This document shows positions 1 through 8,613 of a stretch of DNA of 64,000 nt, piece after piece. The translations under genes and the position numbers were made by a program. The notes under the pieces are model-generated. The model saw nothing but the letters and a program-made list of their open reading frames with translations. It ran no database searches and was not told where the DNA came from. Origin of the DNA: Caulobacter soli (lineage in GTDB: Bacteria; Pseudomonadota; Alphaproteobacteria; Caulobacterales; Caulobacteraceae); contig NZ_CP049199.1 of NCBI RefSeq assembly GCF_011045195.1, positions 1,488,001 through 1,552,000 on the forward strand. Direction: 5' to 3'. Positions within the stretch are counted from its first letter, which is position 1. Every line of letters begins with the position of its first letter.

Positions 1-822
1 GCCGATCACCTGACCGAACTGGGTGCGGGTCTTGATGTAGTCCAGGGTGATCTCGAAGGCGGCGGTGGCGCTGCCCAACATCTCGGCGGCCAGGCCCGCA
101 TAGGCGCGGTCCAGCACGGGCTCCAGGATCGTCCAGCCCTTGCCGACCTCGCCCAGCACCGCGTCGGGGCCGACCTCGACGCCTTCGAAGGTGATCCTGG
201 CCGCGCCGCGGCTGTCGACCAGGGCCAGGTGGGTGCGGGTCACGCCCTTGGCGTCGCCCGGCACGAGGAATAGGGTGATCCCGTCGCTGTCGCCCGGCGC
301 GCCCGAGGTGCGGGCGGCGACGATCAGCAGGTCGGCCGTGTCGCCGTCGAGCACGAAGGTCTTGGTTCCGTTCAGGACGAAGCCGCTGCCGCCTTGGCCG
401 CCTTCCAGCGCGACGTTCAGCGGCGCGTGGTGCGAACCTTCGTCGACTGCCAAGGTCGCGACCGCCTCGCCAGCCGCGATCTTCGGCAGCCACGCGGTCT
501 TCTGGGCGTCCGAACCGCCCAGCACCAGGGCCGAGGCGGCGATCAGGGCGGTGGAGAGCAGGGGAGAGGCCACCAGGTTGCGGCCGGTCTCCTCCAGGAT
601 CAGCCCCAGCCCCAGATAACCGAAGGCCGAGCCGTCGAAGTCCTCGGGCACGATCACGCCGGCCCAGCCCATGGCGCCCATCTCGCTCCAGGTCGCCGGA
701 TCGAAGCTCTGCCTGGAGCCGCCGTCGCGCAGCTTGCGCAGGGCGCCGACCGGGGCGCTGTCTTGCGTCCAGCCCTTGGCGGCGTCGCGCAGCATGGTCT
801 GTTCTTCGGTCAGGACGGCCAT
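1..822 (-). CDS. acyl-CoA dehydrogenase, C-terminally cut by window edge
   Basis: Flavin-dependent oxidation of an acyl-CoA to the enoyl-CoA is the expected reaction. About 274 residues are visible, from MAVLTEEQTMLRDAAK to GQVIG; the rest runs off position 1. The N-terminal helical domain, the middle beta domain and the start of the C-terminal helical domain (ITLDYIKTRTQFGQ) are recognisable. It starts 1 nt after the isomerase stop codon at 824, so it is the third gene of a tight operon with another acyl-CoA dehydrogenase and a DsbA-fold isomerase. Two unlike dehydrogenases in one operon resemble the heteromeric FadE pairs known in actinobacteria and proteobacteria; that pairing is inference. 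Substrate unknown. Confidence 0.9.
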   Translation of the reverse strand, partial: MAVLTEEQTMLRDAAKGWTQDSAPVGALRKLRDGGSRQSFDPATWSEMGAMGWAGVIVPEDFDGSAFGYLGLGLILEETGRNLVASPLLSTALIAASALVLGGSDAQKTAWLPKIAAGEAVATLAVDEGSHHAPLNVALEGGQGGSGFVLNGTKTFVLDGDTADLLIVAARTSGAPGDSDGITLFLVPGDAKGVTRTHLALVDSRGAARITFEGVEVGPDAVLGEVGKGWTILEPVLDRAYAGLAAEMLGSATAAFEITLDYIKTRTQFGQVIG

Positions 823-823
823 G

Positions 824-1435
824 TCAGGCTTGCTCCAGATTTCTGTGACGGACGGCCCAGTCGAGGGCCTGTTCGAGACGGTCGTTGCCCCAGAAGAGCT
901 CGCCGTCGGCGGTGACGAAGGAGGGGGCGCCGAACAGGCCGCGCTCCTGGGCCTGGCGGACATGGTCCTTCAGGCGGGTCTTGATGGGATCGCCGCCGGC
1001 GGCCGCCAGGACCTCGTCGGGTCCCGCGCCGACCGAGGCGATCAGCGGGGCCAGCACCTCGGCCTTGGAGATGTCGTGGTCGTCGACGAAATTGGCCTGG
1101 TAGACCGCGCGGCTGAAGGCCGGGGTCCAGCCGTCCTCCAGACCCACGATCGCGACGCGCGCCGCCAGCAAGCCGTTGCGCGGGAACTGGCTGGGATGGA
1201 CCAGCGGCAGGCCCTCCATGTCGCAGACTCGCTGCAAGTCGCGCCACATGTAGTCGCCCTTGACCGGGAAGGCGTTGAACGGGCTGTCGCTCAGGCCCTG
1301 CTGTTCGTGGAACAGCGGCCCCAGCAGGAACGGCCGCCAGGCGACACCAACGCCGGCCGCTTCCGCCAGGCGTTCGACGCGCATGGCGGCGGGATAGCTG
1401 TAGGTGCTGCCGAACTCGTACCAAAACTCGATCAT
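824..1435 (-). CDS. 2-hydroxychromene-2-carboxylate isomerase-like (DsbA-fold) protein
   Basis: 203 residues beginning MIEFWYEFGSTYSYPAA, the usual opening of the NahD/HCCA isomerase family of thioredoxin-fold, glutathione-S-transferase-kappa-like proteins. Family members isomerise 2-hydroxychromene-2-carboxylate in naphthalene breakdown, but many relatives sit in unrelated operons and their substrate is unknown. The C-terminal part GAPSFVTADGELFWGNDRLE carries the conserved GxPxF and FxGxDR-type motifs. There is no CxxC motif, so it is not a disulfide oxidoreductase. It lies between two acyl-CoA dehydrogenase genes (19 nt after one, 1 nt before the other), which suggests a part in acyl-CoA or aromatic-acid breakdown rather than naphthalene degradation. 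Confidence 0.85.
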   Translation of the reverse strand: MIEFWYEFGSTYSYPAAMRVERLAEAAGVGVAWRPFLLGPLFHEQQGLSDSPFNAFPVKGDYMWRDLQRVCDMEGLPLVHPSQFPRNGLLAARVAIVGLEDGWTPAFSRAVYQANFVDDHDISKAEVLAPLIASVGAGPDEVLAAAGGDPIKTRLKDHVRQAQERGLFGAPSFVTADGELFWGNDRLEQALDWAVRHRNLEQA

Positions 1436-1454
1436 GGGTCTCGCGCCGCTTTGC

Positions 1455-2660
1455 TTACTGGTGATCCAGCAAGCCTAGCACCCGCTTGGCGACGACGTTG
1501 AGATTGACCTCGCTGGTGCCGCCCTCGATCGAATTGCCCTTGGCGCGCAGCATGGCGCGCGGTGCGGCCAGCTCATCCTTGGTGAAGCCTTCGCCCTCCC
1601 AGCCCAGGCCTTGCAGGCCCAGGGCCTCGACCAGCAACTCGGTGCGCTCCTGGTTCATCTTGGCGGCGGCGTACTTGATGATCGAGACGGCGGCGCTGGG
1701 GCCCGAGCCGGTCTTGGACTCGGCCTCGGCGCGACGCACGGTCAGCATGAAGGCGTGGGCGTCCATCCGGTGCTGGGCGATGCGGGCGCGCAGGTCGCCG
1801 TCGGCCAGCTTGCCCGAAGCGTCGACCCCGATCTCCTTCAGGGCAGCTTCGACCAGATCCAGCCCGCCGCCACCGCCGAAGCCCGAGGCGGAGATGTTCT
1901 GGCGCTCGTACTGGAGCAGGCGCTTGGCGATGTCCCAACCGCCGTTGACCTTGCCGACCAGCTGTTCCTTGGGGACCTTCACGTTGTCGAAGAAGGTCTC
2001 GCAGAACGGCGAGGAGCCGCTGATCAGCTTGATCGGCCGCGCCTCGACACCGGGCGAGCTCATGTCGAACAGCACGAACGAGATGCCCTCGTGCTTCTTG
2101 GTGGTGTCGGTGCGCACCAGGCAGAAGATCCAGTCGGCCTGGTCGGCATAACTGGTCCACACCTTCTGGCCGTTGATCAGCCAGTGGTCGCCCTTGTCCT
2201 CGCACTTGGTCTGCAAGCTGGCGAGGTCGGAACCGGCGCCGGGCTCGCTATAGCCCTGGCACCAGCGAGTCTCGCCGCGCACGATCTCCGGCAGGAAGCG
2301 CTGCTTCTGCTCCTCGGTGGCGTATTCCAGCAGCACCGGACCCAGCATCCAGATCCCGAAGCTCATCAGGGCGGGGCGGGCCTTGAGGCGGCGCAGTTCC
2401 TGTTCCAGCACCTTGTTCTCGGCCTTGGACAGGCCGCCGCCGCCGTACGCCTTGGGCCACATCGGCGCGGTCCAGCCACGCTCGGCCATCCGGTCCAGCC
2501 ACAGCTTGGCGTCGGGGTTCTTCCAGACGAACTTTTTACCGCCCCAGGGTGCGTCGTCCTCGGTCATGGGCGCGTTCAGGGACGAAGGATAGTTGGCCTC
2601 GAGCCAGGCCCGCGTCTCGGCCCGGAAGGTCTCCAGATCGCCGCCGCCGAAATCCGCCAT
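1455..2660 (-). CDS. acyl-CoA dehydrogenase
   Basis: 401 residues from MADFGGGDLETFRAETR. This start is chosen because a GAGGGAGA ribosome site lies just upstream; a longer reading frame to 2759 lacks support. All three family domains are present: an N-terminal helical domain with RGWTAPMWPKAYGG, a middle domain with WCQGYSEPGAGSDLASLQ for FAD and substrate binding, and a C-terminal domain ending NSIEGGTSEVNLNVVAKRVLGL. It transfers hydride from acyl-CoA to FAD. It is the first gene of a minus-strand operon with the isomerase and the second dehydrogenase. Chain length and physiological substrate cannot be read from the sequence. Confidence 0.93.
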   Translation of the reverse strand: MADFGGGDLETFRAETRAWLEANYPSSLNAPMTEDDAPWGGKKFVWKNPDAKLWLDRMAERGWTAPMWPKAYGGGGLSKAENKVLEQELRRLKARPALMSFGIWMLGPVLLEYATEEQKQRFLPEIVRGETRWCQGYSEPGAGSDLASLQTKCEDKGDHWLINGQKVWTSYADQADWIFCLVRTDTTKKHEGISFVLFDMSSPGVEARPIKLISGSSPFCETFFDNVKVPKEQLVGKVNGGWDIAKRLLQYERQNISASGFGGGGGLDLVEAALKEIGVDASGKLADGDLRARIAQHRMDAHAFMLTVRRAEAESKTGSGPSAAVSIIKYAAAKMNQERTELLVEALGLQGLGWEGEGFTKDELAAPRAMLRAKGNSIEGGTSEVNLNVVAKRVLGLLDHQ

Positions 2661-2868
2661 AGCCGTTCTCCCTCGTCTCGTCTCTTTCGCGGCGCCGTCG
2701 TTCTCAGGGCTTTTCCGCGTCGTCGGCCGGCAGACTACGCCATGAGACGACGGGGGCAAGCTGATTCAAACGGATGTTCGTCACGCGACGGGCGCCCGCT
2801 GCGGACGAGCCGCGCTATAGAGGATGTCGATGACGTGTCCCGCCGGGATTCGCCGATCAGGGGTCTAG

Positions 2869-4542
2869 ATGTCCGCGCCGCAACTGAGGCCTGCCTTCCT
2901 CGCCGTCGCGCCGACGCTGTCGGCCATCCTGGCGGCCGCCGCCGGGATCCTGCTGCTGGCCTCGGGCGCGACGCCGTCCGAGCCGACCCGCTTCGCGATC
3001 TGGGTGGCCGTGGCCCCCGGACCGCTGATCGAGGTCAGCCACTTCGTCTCGTCGATCATCGGCCTGATCCTGGTCCTGCTGGCCTTCGGCCTGCGCTCGC
3101 GTCTGGACGCGGCGTGGTGGGCGGCGCTGTTCGCCCTGGCCGGCGGCGCGGTCCTGGCTCTGTTCAAGGGTCTGAATTGGGAAGAGACGGTGATCCTGAC
3201 CGGCATCATGCTGGCCATGCTGCCGTTCCACGAGGCCTTCCCGCGCAAGGCCGCCCTGTCGCGGATGGAGATCACGCCCGGCTGGCTGCTGTCGGCCGCC
3301 GCCGCCCTGGTCGGGGTGGCCCTGTGCGGTTGGTGGACCTTCGCCCACACCGAATATGCCGACCAGTCGGTGATGAAGACGATCGGCGACCGGGAAGTGG
3401 CCCGCGCCATCCGTTCGTCGGCCGCCGCCGCCATCGTGCTGATGGCCATCGGCGTCTGGCGGCTGATCGCGACGCCGGCCACGCCGCCGGTCGTCGACGA
3501 CACGGATCCGGAATTCGACCGCGTTCGCGCCATCCTGGCCAAGGCCGAGAACGCCGAGCCGCCGTCGAACCTGGCCCTGCTGGGCGACAAGCGCTTCCTG
3601 TTCTCGGCCTCGGGCGAGAGCTTCCTGATGTTCGGCGTGCGCGGCCGCTCGTGGATCGCCATGGGACCGCCGGTCGGGCGCGACGACGAGCGCATGGAGC
3701 TGTTCTGGCGGTTCCGCGAACTGGCCGACGCCCACGCCGCCCGCGCCGGCTTTTATGCCTTGGGTCCGGCCGATCTTCCCGACAGCGTCGACCTGGGCCT
3801 GGCCATCCAGAAAACCGGCGAGAGCGCGGCCGTGCCGCTTGAGGCCTTCTCGCTGTCCGGACGTCGCCGCGAGGTCCTGCGCCGCAACTGGCGTAAGGCC
3901 GGGGAGGGCGGGGCGGCCTTCGAGGTCATTCCCGCCGACCAGGTCCACACGGTGATGGACGACCTGAAGCGGATCTCCGACGCCTGGCTGGCCCACCACG
4001 CCGGCGGCGAGAAGGGCTTCTCGATGGGCGGCTTCGAGGAGCGCTACGTCGCCGAGTTCCCGATCGCCCTGGTGCGGGTCGAGGACCAGATCGTCGCCTT
4101 CGCCACCCTATGGACCACGGCGGGCAAGGTCTCGTTCTCGATGGACCTGATGCGCTATTCGGACGACGCGCCCAAGAACGTGATGGACTACCTGTTCGTC
4201 GAGCTGCTGGGCTGGGGCAAGGAACAGGGCTACCAGGCGTTCGAGTTTGGCGTCGCGCCGCTGGCCGGCCTGGAGGATCGCCCCCTGGCTCCGATCATGT
4301 CGCGGGTGGGGCGTCTGCTCTACGAGCGCGGCGAGGAGATCTACAATTTCCAGGGCGTGCGTCGGTACAAGGACAAGTACGACCCGGTCTGGCAGCCGCG
4401 CTACATTGCCGCGCCTCACAAATGGGCCATACCCTTTTTGCTTGCGGACATCGGTCTGCTCTCGTCTGGCGGCGTCTCCGGTCTGACCAAAAGGCCGCGA
4501 CCTAGTAGCGCGGGTCGCCCGTCTTCATCCCCAGCAGATTGA
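2869..4542 (+). CDS. MprF-like phosphatidylglycerol lysyltransferase (DUF2156) with short membrane part
   Basis: 557 residues. The first ~210 residues hold about five or six hydrophobic segments; residues ~230-535 match the soluble DUF2156 (GNAT-like) synthase domain of MprF/LysX proteins, with LLGDKRFLFSASGESFLMFG, RRREVLRRNWRKAGEGG and FQGVRRYKDKYDPVWQPRY. This domain moves an aminoacyl group from tRNA to phosphatidylglycerol, lowering membrane charge and protecting against cationic peptides. Full MprF has about 14 membrane segments including a flippase part, so this form seems to lack most of the flippase. The ATG follows CAGGGG. The 3' end overlaps the opposite-strand gene at 4502-4714 by 41 bp. 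The amino acid transferred is unknown. Confidence 0.8.
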   Translation: MSAPQLRPAFLAVAPTLSAILAAAAGILLLASGATPSEPTRFAIWVAVAPGPLIEVSHFVSSIIGLILVLLAFGLRSRLDAAWWAALFALAGGAVLALFKGLNWEETVILTGIMLAMLPFHEAFPRKAALSRMEITPGWLLSAAAALVGVALCGWWTFAHTEYADQSVMKTIGDREVARAIRSSAAAAIVLMAIGVWRLIATPATPPVVDDTDPEFDRVRAILAKAENAEPPSNLALLGDKRFLFSASGESFLMFGVRGRSWIAMGPPVGRDDERMELFWRFRELADAHAARAGFYALGPADLPDSVDLGLAIQKTGESAAVPLEAFSLSGRRREVLRRNWRKAGEGGAAFEVIPADQVHTVMDDLKRISDAWLAHHAGGEKGFSMGGFEERYVAEFPIALVRVEDQIVAFATLWTTAGKVSFSMDLMRYSDDAPKNVMDYLFVELLGWGKEQGYQAFEFGVAPLAGLEDRPLAPIMSRVGRLLYERGEEIYNFQGVRRYKDKYDPVWQPRYIAAPHKWAIPFLLADIGLLSSGGVSGLTKRPRPSSAGRPSSSPAD

Positions 4543-4714
4543 GGATATGGGCCGCCATCAGCAGGGTCACGACGGCGCCGGCCACCATCAGCGGGCGCCA
4601 CGGCACCATGCGCGGACCCTTTAAAACATTAAGGGGCTGAGCCCCGCGCCATCCGCAGAAGACGGCGAACAGCAGGGCGGCGACAGCGATGGCGGCGGTC
4701 GTGAGAAGATCCAT
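4502..4714 (-). CDS. small membrane protein, function unknown
   Basis: 70 residues with two hydrophobic segments (LLTTAAIAVAALLFAVFCGW at the N terminus and PLMVAGAVVTLLMAAHILNL near the C terminus), so probably a two-span inner-membrane protein. It converges on the MprF-like gene, overlapping its end by 41 bp, and diverges from podJ, sharing the 213-bp region that carries the podJ control sites. I do not recognise a family. It is kept because it has a hydrophobic pattern typical of a real protein and fills the gap before the podJ promoter region. Confidence 0.6.
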   Translation of the reverse strand: MDLLTTAAIAVAALLFAVFCGWRGAQPLNVLKGPRMVPWRPLMVAGAVVTLLMAAHILNLLGMKTGDPRY

Positions 4715-4750
4715 TCGCCTCTCATGGCCTGCGACAATCGGCCATGTAAA

Positions 4751-4925
4751 TGGTTAACGCGCGTTAACCACAAGGAGCCGAATCTTAGGTATACACGTTA
4801 GGAAGGTGCGCCTGTTAACCGTCCACAGCTAAGATTGACCGACGCTATATGTAGCGGTTTTGGTCGCGTTTACACGCTAGGAATCGGTGTCTAGCGTTGG
4901 TTCCCAGGTGCATAGGGAACGATTC
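4751..4925 (+). promoter_or_regulatory. podJ upstream region: 20-bp palindrome with paired TTAA plus three GANTC sites
   Basis: A perfect palindrome, TGGTTAACGCGCGTTAACCA, lies at 4751-4770 and contains TTAA-N6-TTAA, close to the CtrA box TTAA-N7-TTAA. GANTC sites, the CcrM methylation target, lie at 4780-4784, 4881-4885 and 4921-4925. Three in 150 bp is dense for this GC content. In C. crescentus podJ is controlled by DnaA, GcrA and CtrA, and GcrA acts through methylated GANTC. The spacer is one base shorter than the CtrA consensus, so CtrA binding is a guess. Confidence 0.5.
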
Positions 4926-4927
4926 GG

Positions 4928-7900
4928 ATGACGGCCGCAGCGCCATGGAGCGTAAAGGGGATCGACCCCAAGGCACGAGAGGTCGCTAAGGACCTCGCGC
5001 GTCGCTCCGGCATGACGCTCGGCGAGTGGCTGAACCGCATGATCATCGAGGGCGAGGGCTTCGACGCCTCGGCCCTCGAAGCTTTCGGCGAACCCAGCCG
5101 TCCGTCGCTGGCCGTCGACAACGCCCGCACCAATCCTTCTTATTATGAGACCACCCGGGGCGGCGCGCCGTCGCGTATCGAAGCCCGTGAGCATCCCGCC
5201 GACGAGGTCGGCCGCGTGGCCGTCGCCCTGGACCGGCTGACCGACCGCATCGAGGCGGCCGAGAAGCGTTCGGCCCAGGCCATCTCGGGTATCGACGAGT
5301 CCGTGCGCGGCGCGCTCCAGCGCCTGGTCGCCGCCGAGCGTGAGCAGGTCGCCGTGGCCGCTCGCTTCGAAGGCGTGGCGGACGAGATCAAGACCGACCA
5401 GACCCGCGCCGCCGAACGGCTGCGCCGCATCGAGGCCGAAGCCGCCGGTCCGCGCTCGGCTGAAGCCCTGCGCGCCCTGGAAGGCGCGCTCGGCAAGGTC
5501 GCCGGTCACCTCTACGAAGGCGAGGCCCGCACCCGCGAGACCATCGCTCACCTGGAAAACCGCCTGGACAACCAGGCTGGCGTCGGTGCTGGCGATCCGT
5601 CGGCTCTGGTCGAAGAAGTCGTGGCCCGCCTGGGTCAGCGCCTGGAAGCCGCCGAAGCCCGCACCGCCGAAGCCCTGCAAGCCCTGAACACCTCGTTCAG
5701 CGCCCTGGACGGTCGCCTGAACGCGGTCGAGAGCAGCAATCCCGGCGAAGGCGTTCAGAAGCGCCTGGACGACCTGACCGGCAGCCTGACCCAACGCATG
5801 GAAGCCGCGCGCATGGAGATGGCCGCCAAGCTGCGCGAAAGCGCCGACGGCCGCTTCGACCGCATGGAACGCAAGCTGGGCGAAATGACCGCCCACGTGC
5901 AGGCCGCCGAGCAGCGCTCGGCCCAGGCCATCGAGCGCATGGGCCGCGAGGTCGTCGGCATGGCCGACGCCCTGAATCGTCGCGTCCAGACCTCGGAAGC
6001 CCGCAACACCGCCGCCATCGAGCAGGTCGCCGCCAGCATCGACCAGAAGCTGAACCGCGCCGACAGCGTCCAGGCCCAGGCTCTTGAGAAGCTGGGCGCC
6101 GAGATCGCCCGGATCACCGAGAAGCTGGCCGAGCGGATCGGCAACGCCGAGCGCCGCAACGCCCTGGCCATCGACGACGTCGGCGATCAGGTCACCCGCG
6201 TCACCGACCGCCTGAACCAGCGCCACGAGCGCACGTCGCAGGAACTGGTCGACCGCATCCGCCAGAGCGAGGAGCGCACCGCGCGCCTGCTGGAGGAAGC
6301 CCGCGAGAAGATCGACACCAAGCTGGGCGAGGCCCAGAAGCGCCTGGCCGAGCAGGCCGCCGCGGCCGCCCCGGCCCCCGCGCGTCCCGCCCCGTCGCCG
6401 TTCGACGACGGTGAGCGCTATTCGTTCGGCGGCGAAGCCGTTCCCGAGGATGTCTTCCACCAGGCGGCCGCCTTCGCGCCGGCCCCGACGTCCACGCCCG
6501 CTCGCACCGCCGCCCCTGCGGTCTTCGAGGCCCCGGTGTTCGAAGCGCCGGCCTTCCCGGCCAGCGAGCCGCCCGCCGTGGAGTTCGGCGAAGAAGACTT
6601 CGAGGCCGCCGACGGCTTCACCTCGGCGCTGGAGCCGGAAACGGCGTTCGAGCCGACCGCCGAAGAGTACGACAGCGACTTCTCGGCCCCCGAATTCGCC
6701 ACCACTGAGTTCGCCGCTCCGGAAGAGCCGGTCGCGACCGGACGTCCGCTGTCGACGCGCGAAGTGATCGAGCAAGCCCGGGCCGCCGCGCGTCAGGCCG
6801 CCATGGCCGGCGACGCCAAGGGCAAGGACAAGCCGAAGGCCGCCAAGAAGGCCGGAACCTCGCTGTTCGCCGGTTTCGGCGCCAAGGGCTCGGAAAAGAA
6901 AGCCAAGAAGGGCGGCATGAAGACCGCTCTGATGGTCTCGGCCACCGCCGCCTGCCTGGGCGTCGGCTCGGCCGGCGTGATCATGAGCATGGCCCAGGGC
7001 ACGGGTCCCGTGCCGGAGCGCGTGGCCCAGGGCACGACCAACAAGGCGACCGGCGAGATCCGCGCCGCCGAGACTGACACCAGCCCGGCCGGCGCCCGCG
7101 CCGCCGTGGCCCTGACCTCGCAGGTCCCTGTCGAGGCGAGCTCGACCGAGACCTCGCCCGCCGCCATCGCGCCGCCCGGCGAAAACGCCCAGGCCCTCTA
7201 CGAGGACGGCGTGCGTCGCATCGAGGCCAAGGACCGCACGGGTCTGGAGAGCCTTCGCAAGGCCGCCAATCTCGGCCTGCCGCGCGCCCAGTTCTACCTG
7301 GCCAAGATGTACGAGGTCGGTGAGGGCGGTGTGAAGAAGGACATGGCCGAGGCCCGCCGCTGGACCGAGCGCGCCGCCACGGCCGGCGAGCCGCGCGCCA
7401 TGCACAACCTGGCCCTCTACTACTACAAGGGCGACGGCGGCGAACGGAACTCGACCAAGGCCGCCAGCTGGTTCCGCAAGGCCTCGGACCTGGGCCTGGT
7501 CGACAGCCAGTTCAACCTGGCCCAGCTCTATGAAGGCGGGTGGGGCGTCAGCCAGAACCCGACCGAGGCTTACAAGTGGTACCTGATCGCGGCGCGGTCG
7601 GGCGACAACGCCTCGCGCGCCCGGGCCATGGCCCTGCGCGCCCAACTGACCGCCGAAGGCCAGCGGATCGCCGAGCGTTCGGCCAGCGCCTTCCGCTCGC
7701 AAGCCGCCGCGCCGGTTCAAGCCGTCGCCTCGGCCGCCGCGCCCAGCGCCGGCCTGGCCACTGCCCAACGCGCCCTGTCCAAGCTGGGCTACTACCAGGG
7801 GCCCCAGGACGGCGTGACCTCGCCGGCCCTGCAGATGGCCATCGCCGCCTATCAGCGCGACCAGAACCTGCAGACCTCGGGCGCCCTGGACGGCGAGACC

Positions 7901-7930
7901 CTGAGTCGCCTGTCGACCTGGGCCCGCTGA
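4928..7930 (+). CDS. podJ: polar organelle development protein PodJ
   Basis: 1000 residues, close to the 974 of C. crescentus PodJ, and opening MTAAAPWSVKGIDPKAREVA as PodJ does. It is a pole-localisation scaffold that recruits PleC and others to the new pole for pilus and holdfast formation. Residues ~60-480 are long heptad-type, charged coiled coil (repeated RIEAAEKRSAQAI-like units); ~480-640 are Ala/Pro/Glu-rich; a single membrane segment lies at ~664-686 (MKTALMVSATAACLGVGSAG). The periplasmic part has Sel1-type repeats from ~752 and a C-terminal peptidoglycan-binding domain from ~940 (ATAQRALSKLGYYQGPQDG). It is monocistronic as far as seen. The opposite strand stays open for 963 codons here, a codon-usage shadow. 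Confidence 0.95.
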   Translation: MTAAAPWSVKGIDPKAREVAKDLARRSGMTLGEWLNRMIIEGEGFDASALEAFGEPSRPSLAVDNARTNPSYYETTRGGAPSRIEAREHPADEVGRVAVALDRLTDRIEAAEKRSAQAISGIDESVRGALQRLVAAEREQVAVAARFEGVADEIKTDQTRAAERLRRIEAEAAGPRSAEALRALEGALGKVAGHLYEGEARTRETIAHLENRLDNQAGVGAGDPSALVEEVVARLGQRLEAAEARTAEALQALNTSFSALDGRLNAVESSNPGEGVQKRLDDLTGSLTQRMEAARMEMAAKLRESADGRFDRMERKLGEMTAHVQAAEQRSAQAIERMGREVVGMADALNRRVQTSEARNTAAIEQVAASIDQKLNRADSVQAQALEKLGAEIARITEKLAERIGNAERRNALAIDDVGDQVTRVTDRLNQRHERTSQELVDRIRQSEERTARLLEEAREKIDTKLGEAQKRLAEQAAAAAPAPARPAPSPFDDGERYSFGGEAVPEDVFHQAAAFAPAPTSTPARTAAPAVFEAPVFEAPAFPASEPPAVEFGEEDFEAADGFTSALEPETAFEPTAEEYDSDFSAPEFATTEFAAPEEPVATGRPLSTREVIEQARAAARQAAMAGDAKGKDKPKAAKKAGTSLFAGFGAKGSEKKAKKGGMKTALMVSATAACLGVGSAGVIMSMAQGTGPVPERVAQGTTNKATGEIRAAETDTSPAGARAAVALTSQVPVEASSTETSPAAIAPPGENAQALYEDGVRRIEAKDRTGLESLRKAANLGLPRAQFYLAKMYEVGEGGVKKDMAEARRWTERAATAGEPRAMHNLALYYYKGDGGERNSTKAASWFRKASDLGLVDSQFNLAQLYEGGWGVSQNPTEAYKWYLIAARSGDNASRARAMALRAQLTAEGQRIAERSASAFRSQAAAPVQAVASAAAPSAGLATAQRALSKLGYYQGPQDGVTSPALQMAIAAYQRDQNLQTSGALDGETLSRLSTWAR

Positions 7931-7975
7931 GCCAGAACGACCCCTCCAGCCTCTAAAGCCAAGCTTTCAAAGCCT

Positions 7976-8009
7976 TTTTGGACGAGCATCGTGAGGTGTT
8001 CGTCCAAAA
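7976..8009. terminator. inverted repeat after podJ, possible transcript end
   Basis: TTTTGGACGA (7976-7985) and TCGTCCAAAA (8000-8009) form a perfect 10-bp stem with a 14-nt loop, 45 bp past the podJ stop. There is no T-run beyond the arm itself, so an intrinsic terminator is only possible. Confidence 0.35.
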
Positions 8010-8121
8010 GCTGCATCCTGTGGCCAAATATCGTCCGTGGACCTATGGGCAGACCTCGGTAATAGTCGGTCCCTTCCGGGGGGAAGGGCGCGCGTCGGAG
8101 CGAGCGCCCGAAGGAGTAGAC

Positions 8122-8601
8122 ATGGCGTTCGAAGCAGCAGCGGCCGATCACACGCAAGACCGCGTGCCGGTGCCCCCGGCGGTTTGGGTTTGCGGCCTGG
8201 CCACGTTGCTGCCGTTTGTCATCTGTTCGGCGCTGTTCTGCTATGGCCCGATCGACATGCGTCAAGTGTCGCTGATCAGCCTGCTGGCCTATTCCAGCGC
8301 CATGATGTCCTACCTGGGCGGCGTGCGTTGCGGCCTGGAGATCGAGCGGGCCAGCCCGCGCTGGATCACCCTGGGTCTTTCGTTGCTGTTTCCGCTGGCC
8401 GGCTTTGGCCTGCTGCTGGGCGGCCTGAAGTTCGAACCGGCCTGGCAGCTGTCGGGCTTCCTGTTGGTCTTTATCCTGCAATGGCTTTGGGACGTGACCA
8501 ACCATGACGGCCCGGCCTGGCGTCCGCGCTTGCGCACCCTGCTGACCTCCGGCGCGGCCATCTCACTGGCCTTCGCGCTGGAACAGGCGCTGCACCTCTA
8601 G
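8122..8601 (+). CDS. DUF3429 family membrane protein
   Basis: 159 residues with four or five hydrophobic segments: VWVCGLATLLPFVICSALFC, LISLLAYSSAMMSYLGGVRC, WITLGLSLLFPLAGFGLLLG and LSGFLLVFILQWLWD. The YLGGVRCGLE and LQWLWDVTN patterns match the DUF3429 family of small inner-membrane proteins, whose function is not known. The ATG is set by an AAGGAG ribosome site at 8111-8116; a longer reading frame upstream has no such site. It converges on the secreted protein at 8614-9066 with a 12-bp gap. Confidence 0.8.
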   Translation: MAFEAAAADHTQDRVPVPPAVWVCGLATLLPFVICSALFCYGPIDMRQVSLISLLAYSSAMMSYLGGVRCGLEIERASPRWITLGLSLLFPLAGFGLLLGGLKFEPAWQLSGFLLVFILQWLWDVTNHDGPAWRPRLRTLLTSGAAISLAFALEQALHL

Positions 8602-8613
8602 AATTCAGCGCGG

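Noticed and set aside
4877..7768. 963-codon open frame antisense to podJ
   Set aside because: It mirrors the podJ reading frame through high third-position GC; its translation is low-complexity Gly/Arg/Ala/Leu with no domain, and podJ is firmly identified.
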